Positions 8,876-16,616 of a stretch of DNA of 35,257 bases are shown here, piece after piece. Source of the stretch: Chloroflexota bacterium (GTDB taxonomy: Bacteria > Chloroflexota > Anaerolineae > Anaerolineales > DRMV01); contig DRMV01000053.1 of assembly GCA_011322445.1 (NCBI GenBank), positions 1 to 35,257 of the forward strand. Direction: 5' to 3'. The position numbers were made by a program, and so were the translations under genes. A model generated the notes under the pieces. The model ran no database searches and was not told the origin of the DNA. It saw only the letters and a list, made by a program, of their open reading frames with translations. Positions within the stretch are counted from its first letter, which is position 1. Each line of letters opens with the position of its first letter.

Positions 8876-10252
8876 TCAGGGATGATGCGCCCAAAAATCG
8901 CGATAGGTATTCCACAAGGCATTGGGGACATCATGGCGGTTGGCAGGGTCAGGGCCCAACCGAAAATTGAAGTCGTGGTCCCCTTCGGCCAGCGGCGGCC
9001 AGGCAGGGTACCACATCCACACGGCGTAATTGATGCCCAGGGATTCCAGCAAATCGAGTTCATCGTGCATGAACCGCGCTGCTCCGGGCGCCCAGCGCTT
9101 CACGCCAGTTTCGTTGACCGCCACTGGCGCCCCCGTACGGGCCGAAAAATCAGCAGCCGTTTGCAGCAACCCAGCCAGCCAGGCGCGGTCAACCGTCTCC
9201 ACCTCGCCATCTTCATCGGCATCAAAACGCCCGGGGTAAGTCACCGGCACATCGGGCTCCTGGTGGGTGTATACGAAGGGAGCGTACTGATGAAAAGTGT
9301 AGACCACTCGCGAGGCTTTCACGGGCTGCATGTAAGGCAACCATTCCAAATCACTGTACCCCATACAGCCCACCAAAACAGGGGTGTCGGGGTCCACTTC
9401 CCGAATTCCCTTCACCAGGTCAGGGTACCACGCGTTCCAATCATAGCCCGTACCGCGATAACGCGCGTAAAAGGTCAACGGATCCCAGACGTCCACAATG
9501 TCATTGGCGTTGGGTTCCACCATGAGGTCATAACCCACAACGGCGGGGTTGCCGCGATAACGCTCAGCAGTATAACGCCACATGGCCGCCCATGCCTGAC
9601 GCGCCGCCGCGTCACGCCACACGCTTTCGACAAGATACGACCGGGGGAACCAATCGCCTGCCCCATCGCGCAGGATAGAAAACTCGCTGCGGCCAGGGCC
9701 GGTGCGTGCCGAAAGCACAACCCACAAGCCCGCGCGTGCAGCCATGGCAATCAACCGGTCTACACGCTGCACCACCGCGGGGTCGGGGCGATAGGGAGGC
9801 CGCACGGTGAACAGGCCAGGCACGGAAAGATTGACCCAATTCGCCCCTCCCGCTGCCAGGGCATCGAAATCGGCCTGAGTGTAAGGCGGCCCCAGGGGCC
9901 CTGGGCCCAGGAAAGTCGTACCATCCAGATCGGGGAAAACCCGCCGCTGGTAAATATCAGCCCCCCGCAAGCGGGTACCGGAAGTCCAAAAAGCCCATTT
10001 CGCGTCCCCTGGCGAAAGCGTAGGAGTCGCCAAAGGCCTGACAGGCACCGGCGAAGGCGATGCCGTTGGCCTCACCGGCGTGGGGGAAGGCTGCGGGGTG
10101 AGGGTAAGCGTCGCCACGCCTCCAGAACGGACCGTTCCAAGAGGCGCAGCGAGGCCTCCCTGGCTGGGGCTGGGGTGTGGGCTGCAAGCCACGACAGCGG
10201 CGCCCAAAAGCCCTCCCACAACCAGATATATGACTTTCCGCCAGGGTCTCAT
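8876..10252 (-). CDS. GH5-like glycoside hydrolase lipoprotein
   Basis: 458 residues. Signal peptide with a lipobox ending AAVVAC (Cys23), then a Pro/Thr-rich linker to about residue 80, then a TIM barrel of the clan A (GH5-like cellulase) type. The probable acid/base is Glu246 in YDLMVEPNAN and the nucleophile Glu381 in VAVNETGVKRW; FHQY (His321, Tyr323) matches the conserved barrel residues of the family. It should hydrolyse a beta-linked glycan at the cell surface; substrate unknown. The ATG at 10252 is preferred over GTG 10258 because AGGAGG lies 5 bp before it and the GTG overlaps that site. Confidence 0.82.
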   Translation of the reverse strand: MRPWRKVIYLVVGGLLGAAVVACSPHPSPSQGGLAAPLGTVRSGGVATLTLTPQPSPTPVRPTASPSPVPVRPLATPTLSPGDAKWAFWTSGTRLRGADIYQRRVFPDLDGTTFLGPGPLGPPYTQADFDALAAGGANWVNLSVPGLFTVRPPYRPDPAVVQRVDRLIAMAARAGLWVVLSARTGPGRSEFSILRDGAGDWFPRSYLVESVWRDAAARQAWAAMWRYTAERYRGNPAVVGYDLMVEPNANDIVDVWDPLTFYARYRGTGYDWNAWYPDLVKGIREVDPDTPVLVGCMGYSDLEWLPYMQPVKASRVVYTFHQYAPFVYTHQEPDVPVTYPGRFDADEDGEVETVDRAWLAGLLQTAADFSARTGAPVAVNETGVKRWAPGAARFMHDELDLLESLGINYAVWMWYPAWPPLAEGDHDFNFRLGPDPANRHDVPNALWNTYRDFWAHHP

Positions 10253-10351
10253 CTTCACCTCCTCAGACCCACATTGCGGGGCAGCGCATTGAGCAGAGAT
10301 AGCGTAACGGCAATCGGCAGAGATTTATCCGAAACCGGGGGTCAAAAGAAA

Positions 10352-10380
10352 GGGCAGCAGAGAAGGCTTCTCTGCTGCCC
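10352..10380 (-). terminator. Intrinsic terminator after the PreA-like gene
   Basis: A perfect inverted repeat GGGCAGCAGAGAAG around one base forms an 11-14 bp stem. On the minus strand it is followed by TTTCTTTTG. It sits 60 bp past the stop of the 4Fe-4S DHOD-fold gene. The rest of the gap up to the GH5-like start (10253-10439) shows no further gene or clear promoter. Confidence 0.8.
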
Positions 10381-10439
10381 TGCTTACTTACGTCCCACTC
10401 AATGCACCACGCCAAGCGGCGCCAGGCACACAACGGGGT

Positions 10440-11531
10440 TTAGTACGGCGAAGCCAATGCGTCCACAGGGCAACGGGAAAGGCAAACACCGCACTTGAAG
10501 CAGTTTTCTTCTTCAATGGTGATTTTACGGTTTTCGTCCAGGTGCAAGGCATCATATACGCAGCTCAGCACACAGAAATTACAACCGGTGCACTTCTCAG
10601 GAATCAAAATTGGCGGTGCTTCCATCGTGGGGATTTGCTGGCGCAGCGTCAGCCCTTGCAAGTCGGCAATGGTGGCATAGCCGTTTTTGTCCATCCACTT
10701 CGCCAACTGTTTGGCAATCTTGCCAAACACCGCCGGGCCGCGGGTAATGGCTGCCGTGCAAATGCCCACAGCGCTGGCTCCTGCCATCAGGTATTCCACC
10801 ACATCCGTGCCCTTGCTGATGCCGCCCACGCCAATGATGGGCACATCCACCACCTGCGCAATATCGTACACCATCCGCAAGGCAATCGGCTTGAGCGCCG
10901 GGCCGGAAAGCCAGCCATAGCCCTTTCCGCCCATCAGCGGTCGGCCTCCACGCTCAATATCAATGCCAAACGCGGGGCCGAAAGAGTTGGTTGCCACAAT
11001 GCCATCCACCCCCGCTTCCACCGCAGCAATGGCCGCCGGTTGCGGCTCGCGGAAGGGGCTCATCTTGACGAACACCGGCACGTCTAAGGCTTCCTTGGCA
11101 GCCCGAATCGCATCTTGCATGGGGCGGGGGTCATCCTCGATGTAATGCGTGCTGAGTTCCACCGCGTCGGCAAACGGCTTGATTTTCGGCGCCAACTGGG
11201 CAATTTCTTCGGCGGTGTAGCCCAGGCTGATAATCACCGGAATGCCGGCTTCGTCGGCCAGGCGGCGAATTTCCGGGTATTCTACTTCCAGCCAGTGCTC
11301 TGGCGAAAGTTCCGACCACAATTCGGTGTTGAGGAAGTAACTTTTCAAATCCCACATGTTAGGCGTGGGCACATCGGCCGCACGAACGGAAATCGTTTTC
11401 GTCACCAGGGCGCCCACGCCCCCCTCAATGCAGGCTTTTGCCATGCGGGCATCGCGCACAGGCGGCCCGGCAGCGGGCATAATCGGGTTCTTCAACGTCC
11501 AGCCCAGCAAACGGGTTGTCAGATCAGCCAT
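10440..11531 (-). CDS. Dihydroorotate dehydrogenase-fold flavoprotein with two 4Fe-4S clusters (PreA-like)
   Basis: 363 residues: an FMN-binding TIM barrel (about 1-300) fused to a C-terminal 2x[4Fe-4S] ferredoxin domain with CTGCNFCVLSC and CFKCGVCLSRCP. The phosphate-binding end GVGGISKGTDVVEYLMAGA is typical of DHOD/PreA. PreA reduces pyrimidines together with the flavoprotein PreT. Here the catalytic segment that normally reads like Asn-x-Ser-Cys-Pro is AVELSTHYIED (about 123-133), so the usual catalytic Cys/Ser context is absent and the substrate cannot be assumed. No PreT or hydantoinase genes lie nearby. GGAGGC precedes ATG 11531. Confidence 0.75.
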   Translation of the reverse strand: MADLTTRLLGWTLKNPIMPAAGPPVRDARMAKACIEGGVGALVTKTISVRAADVPTPNMWDLKSYFLNTELWSELSPEHWLEVEYPEIRRLADEAGIPVIISLGYTAEEIAQLAPKIKPFADAVELSTHYIEDDPRPMQDAIRAAKEALDVPVFVKMSPFREPQPAAIAAVEAGVDGIVATNSFGPAFGIDIERGGRPLMGGKGYGWLSGPALKPIALRMVYDIAQVVDVPIIGVGGISKGTDVVEYLMAGASAVGICTAAITRGPAVFGKIAKQLAKWMDKNGYATIADLQGLTLRQQIPTMEAPPILIPEKCTGCNFCVLSCVYDALHLDENRKITIEEENCFKCGVCLSRCPVDALASPY

Positions 11532-11546
11532 GTCAGCCTCCAGGAA

Positions 11547-12284
11547 TCAGGGTGTAGGTGTAGGTTGTGCCGTCGGCACAGGGGTGGCTTCCACAAAAAT
11601 CACTTCAGGGAAACCCAAAGAGCGCAACAAACGCGCCAGATAAGCCTCAGCATTCCGGCGAGCGGTCACCAAAATGCCGTCGTCCAGCGCGGCTTGCCGA
11701 ATTTCCCGTTCAGCGGTGCGGCGGGCAGCAGTTTCCAGTTGCACGTCGCCATGCGTCAACAAGCCGGTATCCCGGTCGTAAACATAAGATTTTTGATTGT
11801 CGAGCGTGGCCACAAAGATCTCAGGCGCGGGCAGACGGACATAAAGCACGCCGTCTTGCGTCCACAGGTCTTGCGGCTGAAGTTTTTCCAAATCCACCCC
11901 CGCAATGACCACGCCGTGTGCCACAAACAACAAACGGTCGCCGAAAAGGAAGCCCAGCTGGTTCTGGCCTTCCTCAGCCGTGACCACTTTTTCAACCGTG
12001 TACTGCACGGTTTCCAAACGCGCCAGGCTGCGCACGCTATGAATCACCGTCACAGGGTCGGGCAAAACGGTGGGCGTGGGGTGCAACACCTGCGAAACCT
12101 GCGTGCTCAAGGCCCCCACTGGCTTGAGCGCAACGGCCATCTGCGTGCCCATTTGCTCTACTGGCTGCAAGGCAGCATTCGCCGCACCCGAAACAATACC
12201 GGTGACACGGTAAGCCATCCAGGTGAGAATTGCCAGCAAGCCCACAACCAGCAAATACCCGGCCCAATTTCGACGCGTTTGCAT
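11547..12284 (-). CDS. DUF4230 membrane-anchored protein
   Basis: 245 residues. One N-terminal membrane segment (about 8-28) is followed by a region with Pro/Thr, then a conserved domain with VIHSVRSLARLETVQYTVEK, GFLFGDRLLFVAHGVV and LPAPEIFVATLDNQKSYVYD, which I recognise as DUF4230. It ends in a Pro/Thr tail. Role unknown; probably faces the outside. The start at ATG 12284 is preferred over the upstream ATG 12302 because GGAGGTG lies just before it, and because 12302 falls inside the -10 box TATAAT (12301-12306). Confidence 0.8.
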   Translation of the reverse strand: MQTRRNWAGYLLVVGLLAILTWMAYRVTGIVSGAANAALQPVEQMGTQMAVALKPVGALSTQVSQVLHPTPTVLPDPVTVIHSVRSLARLETVQYTVEKVVTAEEGQNQLGFLFGDRLLFVAHGVVIAGVDLEKLQPQDLWTQDGVLYVRLPAPEIFVATLDNQKSYVYDRDTGLLTHGDVQLETAARRTAEREIRQAALDDGILVTARRNAEAYLARLLRSLGFPEVIFVEATPVPTAQPTPTP

Positions 12285-12300
12285 CTTCACCTCCGCAGCC

Positions 12301-12308
12301 ATTATACT
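12301..12308. promoter_or_regulatory. Overlapping divergent -10 boxes
   Basis: The minus strand reads TATAAT (12306-12301) for the DUF4230 gene. The plus strand reads TATACT (12303-12308) for the ylxP-like gene. The two cores share the same bases, so the divergent promoters could compete. No good -35 hexamer was found on either side. Confidence 0.5.
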
Positions 12309-12348
12309 ATAAGCCGCATTACACCTTTCCGTGGCTCAGGAGGGCCTT

Positions 12349-12633
12349 ATGCACATCGGCGTGTTAACGCTGCGGCTGCACCTGCCCGGCTGCCGCTCGC
12401 TGAAAGAAAAGCGCGGGCGGCTTAAACCATTGCTTCATCAACTGCGGCGGGAATTCAACCTCTCCGTGGCCGAAATCGATGCACAGGATACCTGGCAGCG
12501 GGCCGTCATCGCCTGCGCCGTGGTCAGCAACGACGCCGCCCAGGCGCAGCGGGTGCTCCAGAAAGCCCACCGCTGGGTGGAAACGACCTGGCGCGAGGGC
12601 TGGGTGGAAGACGAAGAGATCGTGATCTGGTAA
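12349..12633 (+). CDS. DUF503 family protein (YlxP-like)
   Basis: 94 residues of the DUF503/YlxP family: MHIGVLTLRLHLPGCRSLKE and KRGRLKPLLHQLRREFNLSVAE at the start and VSNDAAQAQRVLQKAHRWVE in the middle. In Firmicutes YlxP is encoded next to rbfA and infB and is thought to work in ribosome assembly or translation, but the biochemical role is not settled. Here it stands alone. ATG 12349 is chosen over GTG 12331 because CAGGAGGG (12338-12345) lies just before it. Confidence 0.85.
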   Translation: MHIGVLTLRLHLPGCRSLKEKRGRLKPLLHQLRREFNLSVAEIDAQDTWQRAVIACAVVSNDAAQAQRVLQKAHRWVETTWREGWVEDEEIVIW

Positions 12634-12770
12634 TCAGGGGGGCTTGACCACCTGACAGTCGGGTTTGCGCGTGCTGGCTGCACATGACGCGTTACAATAG
12701 AGCCTCTTCCACCCCGTAGCAACACTCTTGACCATCACTGGCGGCAAGCAACCCACGTTGGAGGATTTCC
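12634..12770 (+). promoter_or_regulatory. menB upstream region with a -10-like box
   Basis: 137 bp without a gene. TACAAT at 12693-12698 is a fair -10 box for menB, about 73 bp before its ATG; no matching -35 was found at 16-18 bp. GGAGG at 12760-12764 is the menB ribosome binding site. Confidence 0.4.
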
Positions 12771-13646
12771 ATGCCCGAAACCTGGAATCACATCCGCAAA
12801 GCCACCGAGTGGCACCAAGCCAAAGAGTACCGCGACATCACCTACTACAAGGCCAACGGCGTGGCGCGCATCGCCTTCAACCGCCCCGAAGTGCGCAACG
12901 CCTTCCGGCCCGAAACCATTGACGAGATGCTGGACGCCTTCCGCGACGCCTGGCTGGATACCCACATCGGCACGATTTTGCTCACCGGCGAGGGGCCTTC
13001 ACCCAAAGACGGCGGCTGGGCCTTTTGCGCGGGCGGCGACCAGCGGGTGCGCGGTAAGGGCGGCTATGTGGGCGGCTACGAACTGCCCCGCCTGCACGTG
13101 CTGGAACTGCAACGCATGATTCGCTTCATGCCCAAAGTGGTCATTGCCGTAGTGCCCGGCTGGGCGGTAGGCGGCGGGCACAGCCTGCACGTCGTCTGCG
13201 ACCTGACCATCGCGAGCAAGGAACACGCCCGCTTCCAGCAGGCTGACGCTCGCGTCGCCAGTTTCGACGGCGGCTACGGCTCGGCTTTGCTGGCCCGCCA
13301 CATCGGCCAAAAGCGCGCCCGCGAGGTCTTCTTCCTGGAAAAAGTTTACACCGCCGAGGAAGCCCTCCAGATGGGCATGGTCAACGCCGCCGTGCCCCAC
13401 GAAACGCTGGAAGAAGTGGCTTACGAGTGGGCGCAAACCATCAACCGCAAGAGTCCGATGAGCATCCGTTTCCTGAAATACGCCTTCAACCTGGCCGACG
13501 ACGGGCTGGTGGGGCAGCAACTCTTCGCGGGCGAAGCCACCCGGCTGGCCTACATGACCGACGAAGCCGAAGAAGGCCGCGACGCATTTCTGGAAAAACG
13601 CCCGCAACGGTTCGGCGATTTCGATGCGTTCCCCCGCTGGCCGTGA
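12771..13646 (+). CDS. menB: 1,4-dihydroxy-2-naphthoyl-CoA synthase MenB
   Basis: 291 residues, crotonase superfamily. MenB closes the second ring of the naphthoquinone from o-succinylbenzoyl-CoA in menaquinone synthesis. MenB-specific motifs are FCAGGDQRVRGKGGYVG (CoA and oxyanion region), VPGWAVGGGHSLHVVCDLTI, and SFDGGYGSALLARHIGQKRA. The FCAGGDQ segment separates it from generic enoyl-CoA hydratases. It has a strong ribosome binding site (GGAGG, 6 bp before the ATG). menE follows after 121 bp filled with a heptanucleotide repeat array. Menaquinone would feed complex I, partly encoded at 21.7-24.8 kb. Confidence 0.95.
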   Translation: MPETWNHIRKATEWHQAKEYRDITYYKANGVARIAFNRPEVRNAFRPETIDEMLDAFRDAWLDTHIGTILLTGEGPSPKDGGWAFCAGGDQRVRGKGGYVGGYELPRLHVLELQRMIRFMPKVVIAVVPGWAVGGGHSLHVVCDLTIASKEHARFQQADARVASFDGGYGSALLARHIGQKRAREVFFLEKVYTAEEALQMGMVNAAVPHETLEEVAYEWAQTINRKSPMSIRFLKYAFNLADDGLVGQQLFAGEATRLAYMTDEAEEGRDAFLEKRPQRFGDFDAFPRWP

Positions 13647-13660
13647 GAAGCCGCGAGCAG

Positions 13661-13730
13661 CGAATTACGAATTACGAATTGCGAATGGTGAATTACGAAT
13701 TGCGAGTGGCGATCTGCGAACTGCGCTTCA
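13661..13730 (+). repeat. 7-bp tandem array between menB and menE
   Basis: Ten consecutive 7-bp units related to CGAATTR: the first three are CGAATTA, CGAATTA and CGAATTG, and later units drift (CGAGTGG, CGATCTG, CGAACTG). Because 7 is not a multiple of 3, translation gives a 7-residue period (ELRIANG, ELRIASG). The array starts 14 bp after the menB stop. Downstream, 13738-13759 holds reverse-orientation pieces (CGCAATTC, CCTAACTC) like those inside menE. Confidence 0.9.
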
Positions 13731-13767
13731 CGGCCTCGCAATTCCTCATTCCCTAACTCTATTTCCC

Positions 13768-15279
13768 ATGGACTGGCTCACCCCCCGCCTCACCGCATCC
13801 CCCGAGCGCCCCGCCCTGATTTGGGGGCAGCATACCCTCACCTACCGGCAGTTGTGGGCATGGGCGCGCGCGCTGGAAGACACGTTTGCCCGCGCCGGCA
13901 TCGCCGCGGGAAGCCGCGTGGCTGCCTTGCTGCCCAAAACGCCCGCCGCGGTGGCCGCCATCCACGCGCTGAGCCGCATGGAAGCCGTGCTCGTGCCTCT
14001 CAACCTGCGCCTGACGGTCACCGAAATGCGTACCCAACTCGCCCGCAGCCAGGCTACCCACATCGTAGCGACCGAAGAAACGGCCGCGCGGGCGCGGGAG
14101 ATCCTAATTGCGAATAAGGAATTGCGAGTTAGGGGGGATACGAATGAGAAATTGCGGGTAGTGGAAGTGGCGGATTTCGCGACTCCAGATTCGCAATTCA
14201 CATTTCCTAACTCGCAATTCGCAACGCCAAATTCCTCTCCCCTCGCCCTCCTCTTCACCTCCGGCACCACCGGCCAGCCCAAAGCCGCCCTGCTCACCGC
14301 GGCCAATTTTTACTGGAGCGCGGTGGCTTCGGCTTTCCGCCTGGGGGTATCACCCGGCGACCGCTGGCTGCTCACCCTGCCTCTCTACCACGTCGGCGGG
14401 TTGAGCATTCTCTTCCGCAGCGCGCTTTACGGCACTACGGTGGTGTTGCCGGAGGCTGACACCCGCTTTGACCCCTTATGGCTATACGAAACCCTGAAAA
14501 AACAGCGCATCTCGCTGGTTTCCCTCGTGCCCACCATGCTCCACCGGCTGCTGGAAGCCACCCCACAACCGCCGCCTTCCGCCCTGCGGCTGGTGCTCCT
14601 CGGCGGAGCGGCCGCACCGCCCGACCTGCTGCAACGCGCCCTCGCCCGCGGCTATCCTGTAGCGACCACCTACGGCCTGACCGAATCTGCCTCGCAAGCC
14701 GCGACCGCCGGGCCCGCAGCCGTGCGCCGCAAGCCCGGCAGCGTGGGCAAGCCCCTGCTCTACACCCAGATTCGCATTGCCGACGAAAACGGCCGCATCC
14801 TTCCCCCCGGTGAGATCGGCGAAATCCTCATCAACGGCCCCACCGTGTTCGCAGGCTACGACGGTACGCCGGAAGCCACTGCCCGCACACTGCGCGGCGG
14901 CTGGCTGCACACCGGCGACCTCGGCTACCTCAACGCCGACGGCGACCTCTGGGTGGTCAACCGCCGCCACGACCTCATCGTCACCGGCGGCGAAAATGTT
15001 TACCCCGCGGAAGTGGAAGCCGTGCTGCGGCAGCACCCCGCCGTGGCGGAAGCCTGCGTGGTGGGCCTCGTCGACGCCGAATGGGGGCAGCGCGTCGCCG
15101 CGGCGGTGGTGCTCAAACCCCAGGCTCACGCTTCCGCGGCCGACCTGGAAGCCTTCTGCCGCCAGCACCTGGCAGGCTACAAAGTGCCGCGCCTCATCCG
15201 CTTCGTGGCTTGCCTGCCGCGCACGGCTTCGGGCAAAGTTCGCCGCCCTGCCGTACAAGCCCTGCTGGCTTCCCCATGA
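13768..15279 (+). CDS. menE: o-Succinylbenzoate-CoA ligase MenE
   Basis: 503 residues, ANL superfamily. It activates o-succinylbenzoate with ATP and CoA to give the substrate of MenB. Motifs: P-loop LLFTSGTTGQPKAA, TTYGLTESAS, GWLHTGDLGYL, NRRHDLIVTGGENVYP, and the C-terminal catalytic Lys in RTASGKVRRPA. ATG 13768 aligns with family N-termini; the longer frame from 13624 is translated repeat array. No good ribosome binding site is visible (CTATTTCCC before the ATG). Between ATEETAARA and the P-loop the protein carries about 45 unusual residues encoded by heptad repeats in both orientations (14103-14237), a variable linker in this family, so activity is probably kept. Confidence 0.92.
   Translation: MDWLTPRLTASPERPALIWGQHTLTYRQLWAWARALEDTFARAGIAAGSRVAALLPKTPAAVAAIHALSRMEAVLVPLNLRLTVTEMRTQLARSQATHIVATEETAARAREILIANKELRVRGDTNEKLRVVEVADFATPDSQFTFPNSQFATPNSSPLALLFTSGTTGQPKAALLTAANFYWSAVASAFRLGVSPGDRWLLTLPLYHVGGLSILFRSALYGTTVVLPEADTRFDPLWLYETLKKQRISLVSLVPTMLHRLLEATPQPPPSALRLVLLGGAAAPPDLLQRALARGYPVATTYGLTESASQAATAGPAAVRRKPGSVGKPLLYTQIRIADENGRILPPGEIGEILINGPTVFAGYDGTPEATARTLRGGWLHTGDLGYLNADGDLWVVNRRHDLIVTGGENVYPAEVEAVLRQHPAVAEACVVGLVDAEWGQRVAAAVVLKPQAHASAADLEAFCRQHLAGYKVPRLIRFVACLPRTASGKVRRPAVQALLASP
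14103..14237 (+). repeat. Heptad repeats in both orientations inside menE
   Basis: Forward units like AATTGCG lie at 14103-14157. Seven 7-bp units in the opposite orientation (ATTCGCA, ATTCACA, TTTCCTA, ACTCGCA, ATTCGCA, ACGCCAA, ATTCCTC) fill 14189-14237. A perfect 15-bp inverted repeat pairs 14119-14133 with 14206-14220. All stay in the menE frame with no stop, encoding 7-residue-period text such as PNSQFAT. The units match the intergenic array at 13661. Confidence 0.85.
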
Positions 15280-15283
15280 CAGC

Positions 15284-16507
15284 CTACACCGCGGCCAATG
15301 CCTGCGCCAGGTCGTCCAGCAAATCGGCCGTGTCTTCCACGCCCAGCGAAAGCCGCACCAGGTTATCGGGAATGCCCAACGCCTGCCGCTCTTCGGGGGA
15401 CAGGTTGTAGTACGAAGCCAGCGCGGGCAAGGTGACCAACGATTCCACCCCGCCCAGCGAAGCCGCCAGAAGCGGAATGCGTAACGCGTCCACAAAGCGG
15501 GCGGTTTCTTCCAGCCCTCCTTTGACCGTAAACGACACCACCCCGCCAAAGCCGCGCATCTGTCGCCGCGCCACGGCATGGTCAGGATGCGACGACAGCC
15601 CGGGGTACCAGACCCGCTCCACCGCGGGGTGGCCTTCCAGGAACTCGGCCACCGCCTGGCCGTTGCGATTGTGCTGTGCCATCCGCAGTCCCAGCGTCCG
15701 CAGGCCGCGGGCCAGCGCAGCGGCCGTTTGGGGCGCGCACACGCCCCCCAGCACTCCCAGCGCAGCGCGCACCTGCTCCACCAGCGCAGACGCCCCCGCC
15801 ACGACGCCCGCCAGCAAGTCGTGGTGCCCGCCAAGATACTTGGTCGCCGAATGCACCACCAGGTCAACGCCCAGCGCGAGCGGCTTCAGATTGATGGGGG
15901 TGGCAAAGGTCGCGTCCACCACCGCCAACGCGCCGTAAGCGTGCGCCGTGCGCGCCAGGGCTTCCAGATCGAGCACGCGCAGATAAGGGTTGGTCGGCGT
16001 TTCGGCCAGCACCAGCGCGGTTTCAGGGCGAAACACCTCGGCCAACGGGGTGTGCCAGTCCCACACGCTGACCGAGATGCCCAGGTGCGGCAAAAAATCA
16101 GTGGCAAACTGGCGGGTGCGGCGATACACCCCATCGGTGAGCACCACGTGCCGCCCGGCAGGCACCAGCGTCAACAACGTCGTCGTCACGGCGGCCATGC
16201 CGGAAGCCAGCAAAAGCGCATCCTCCGCCCCTTCCAGCGCGGCCAGGCGGCGTTCCGCATCCCGCACGGTGGGGTTGCCGTAGCGGCCATATTCCACCAC
16301 CTCGGTCTGCCCCTGCTGACGGGCTTCCACAAACGCCACCAGGTCGGCAGTATTCCGAAAAACCGTGGGGGCAGAGGTCACCACCGGTTCGGTGACGGCG
16401 CGGTAGGGGTTGGGCTGCCGCCCCCCATGCACGGACGTGGTCGACGGGCCGGGGCTTGCAGCAGCGGCCACCGATTGGGCTAAGGGGAGCGTCTGAAGAG
16501 ACAACAC
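15284..16507 (-). CDS. metB: Cystathionine gamma-synthase-type PLP enzyme
   Basis: 407 residues, Cys/Met metabolism PLP family. PLP Lys223 lies in HSATKYLGGHHD; other motifs are EYGRYGNPT (72-80), DGVYRRTRQF and DATFATPINLKPLALG. The C-terminal part (FGGVVSF, LGGVESLVTLPALASYY, IPDNLVRLSLGVED) resembles plant-type cystathionine gamma-synthase more than E. coli MetB, judged from memory. It would join an activated homoserine with cysteine on the way to methionine; a gamma-lyase or sulfhydrylase is possible. GTG 16507 follows AGGAGGTG by 5 bp. It converges on menE with 4 bp between the stops. An attenuator leader with Met codons lies directly upstream, supporting a methionine biosynthetic role. 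Confidence 0.85.
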   Translation of the reverse strand: MLSLQTLPLAQSVAAAASPGPSTTSVHGGRQPNPYRAVTEPVVTSAPTVFRNTADLVAFVEARQQGQTEVVEYGRYGNPTVRDAERRLAALEGAEDALLLASGMAAVTTTLLTLVPAGRHVVLTDGVYRRTRQFATDFLPHLGISVSVWDWHTPLAEVFRPETALVLAETPTNPYLRVLDLEALARTAHAYGALAVVDATFATPINLKPLALGVDLVVHSATKYLGGHHDLLAGVVAGASALVEQVRAALGVLGGVCAPQTAAALARGLRTLGLRMAQHNRNGQAVAEFLEGHPAVERVWYPGLSSHPDHAVARRQMRGFGGVVSFTVKGGLEETARFVDALRIPLLAASLGGVESLVTLPALASYYNLSPEERQALGIPDNLVRLSLGVEDTADLLDDLAQALAAV

Positions 16508-16529
16508 GGCACACCTCCTGGCGGGGAAT

Positions 16530-16562
16530 AAAAAACACCCCCGGCGGCTCGGCCGGGGGCGT
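16530..16562 (-). terminator. Attenuator terminator in the metB leader
   Basis: On the minus strand an 11-bp stem (ACGCCCCCGGC with GCCGGGGGTGT, one G-U pair), loop CGAGCC, then a T-run. It lies between promoter and coding region, ending about 23 bp before the GTG, so it ends transcription before the gene unless prevented. Its loop and both arms are complementary to a segment of the leader ORF (see the antiterminator entry). Confidence 0.88.
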
Positions 16563-16616
16563 CGGAAGGGCGAATAAACGGTGTCTTACCCACGCGACGA
16601 TGGCCCGAGAGCCGCC
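16543..16616 (-). promoter_or_regulatory. Antiterminator pairing in the metB leader
   Basis: GGCGGCTC (16616-16609) is exactly complementary to GAGCCGCC (16550-16543). After a 3-nt bulge, GGCC (16605-16602) pairs with GGCC (16554-16551). This 12-bp helix uses the terminator loop, the end of its 5' arm and the first bases of its 3' arm, so the two structures exclude each other. Drawn by eye; no folding energy was computed. Confidence 0.75.

Noticed and set aside
8882-10498. 538-codon plus-strand open frame opposite the GH5-like gene
   Set aside because: Antisense shadow of a gene with catalytic motifs and a signal peptide; no domain seen in the shadow.
12302-12304. Upstream ATG as start of the DUF4230 gene
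   Set aside because: It lies within the TATAAT box on the minus strand and upstream of the expected transcription start; the ATG at 12284 has a good ribosome binding site.
11115-12425. 436-codon plus-strand open frame across the PreA-like and DUF4230 genes
   Set aside because: Runs antisense across two genes and the divergent promoter region; composition is that of a shadow.
13661-13730. CRISPR array
   Set aside because: Units are 7 bp with no spacers; the same applies to the arrays at 25232 and 27168.
13624-13767. N-terminal extension of MenE
   Set aside because: The 48 extra residues are translated heptad repeat and overlap the menB end; family N-termini begin at the ATG at 13768.
14482-15867. 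461-codon minus-strand open frame overlapping metB and menE
   Set aside because: Joins the wrong frame of metB with the antisense of menE; both true genes have full motif sets.
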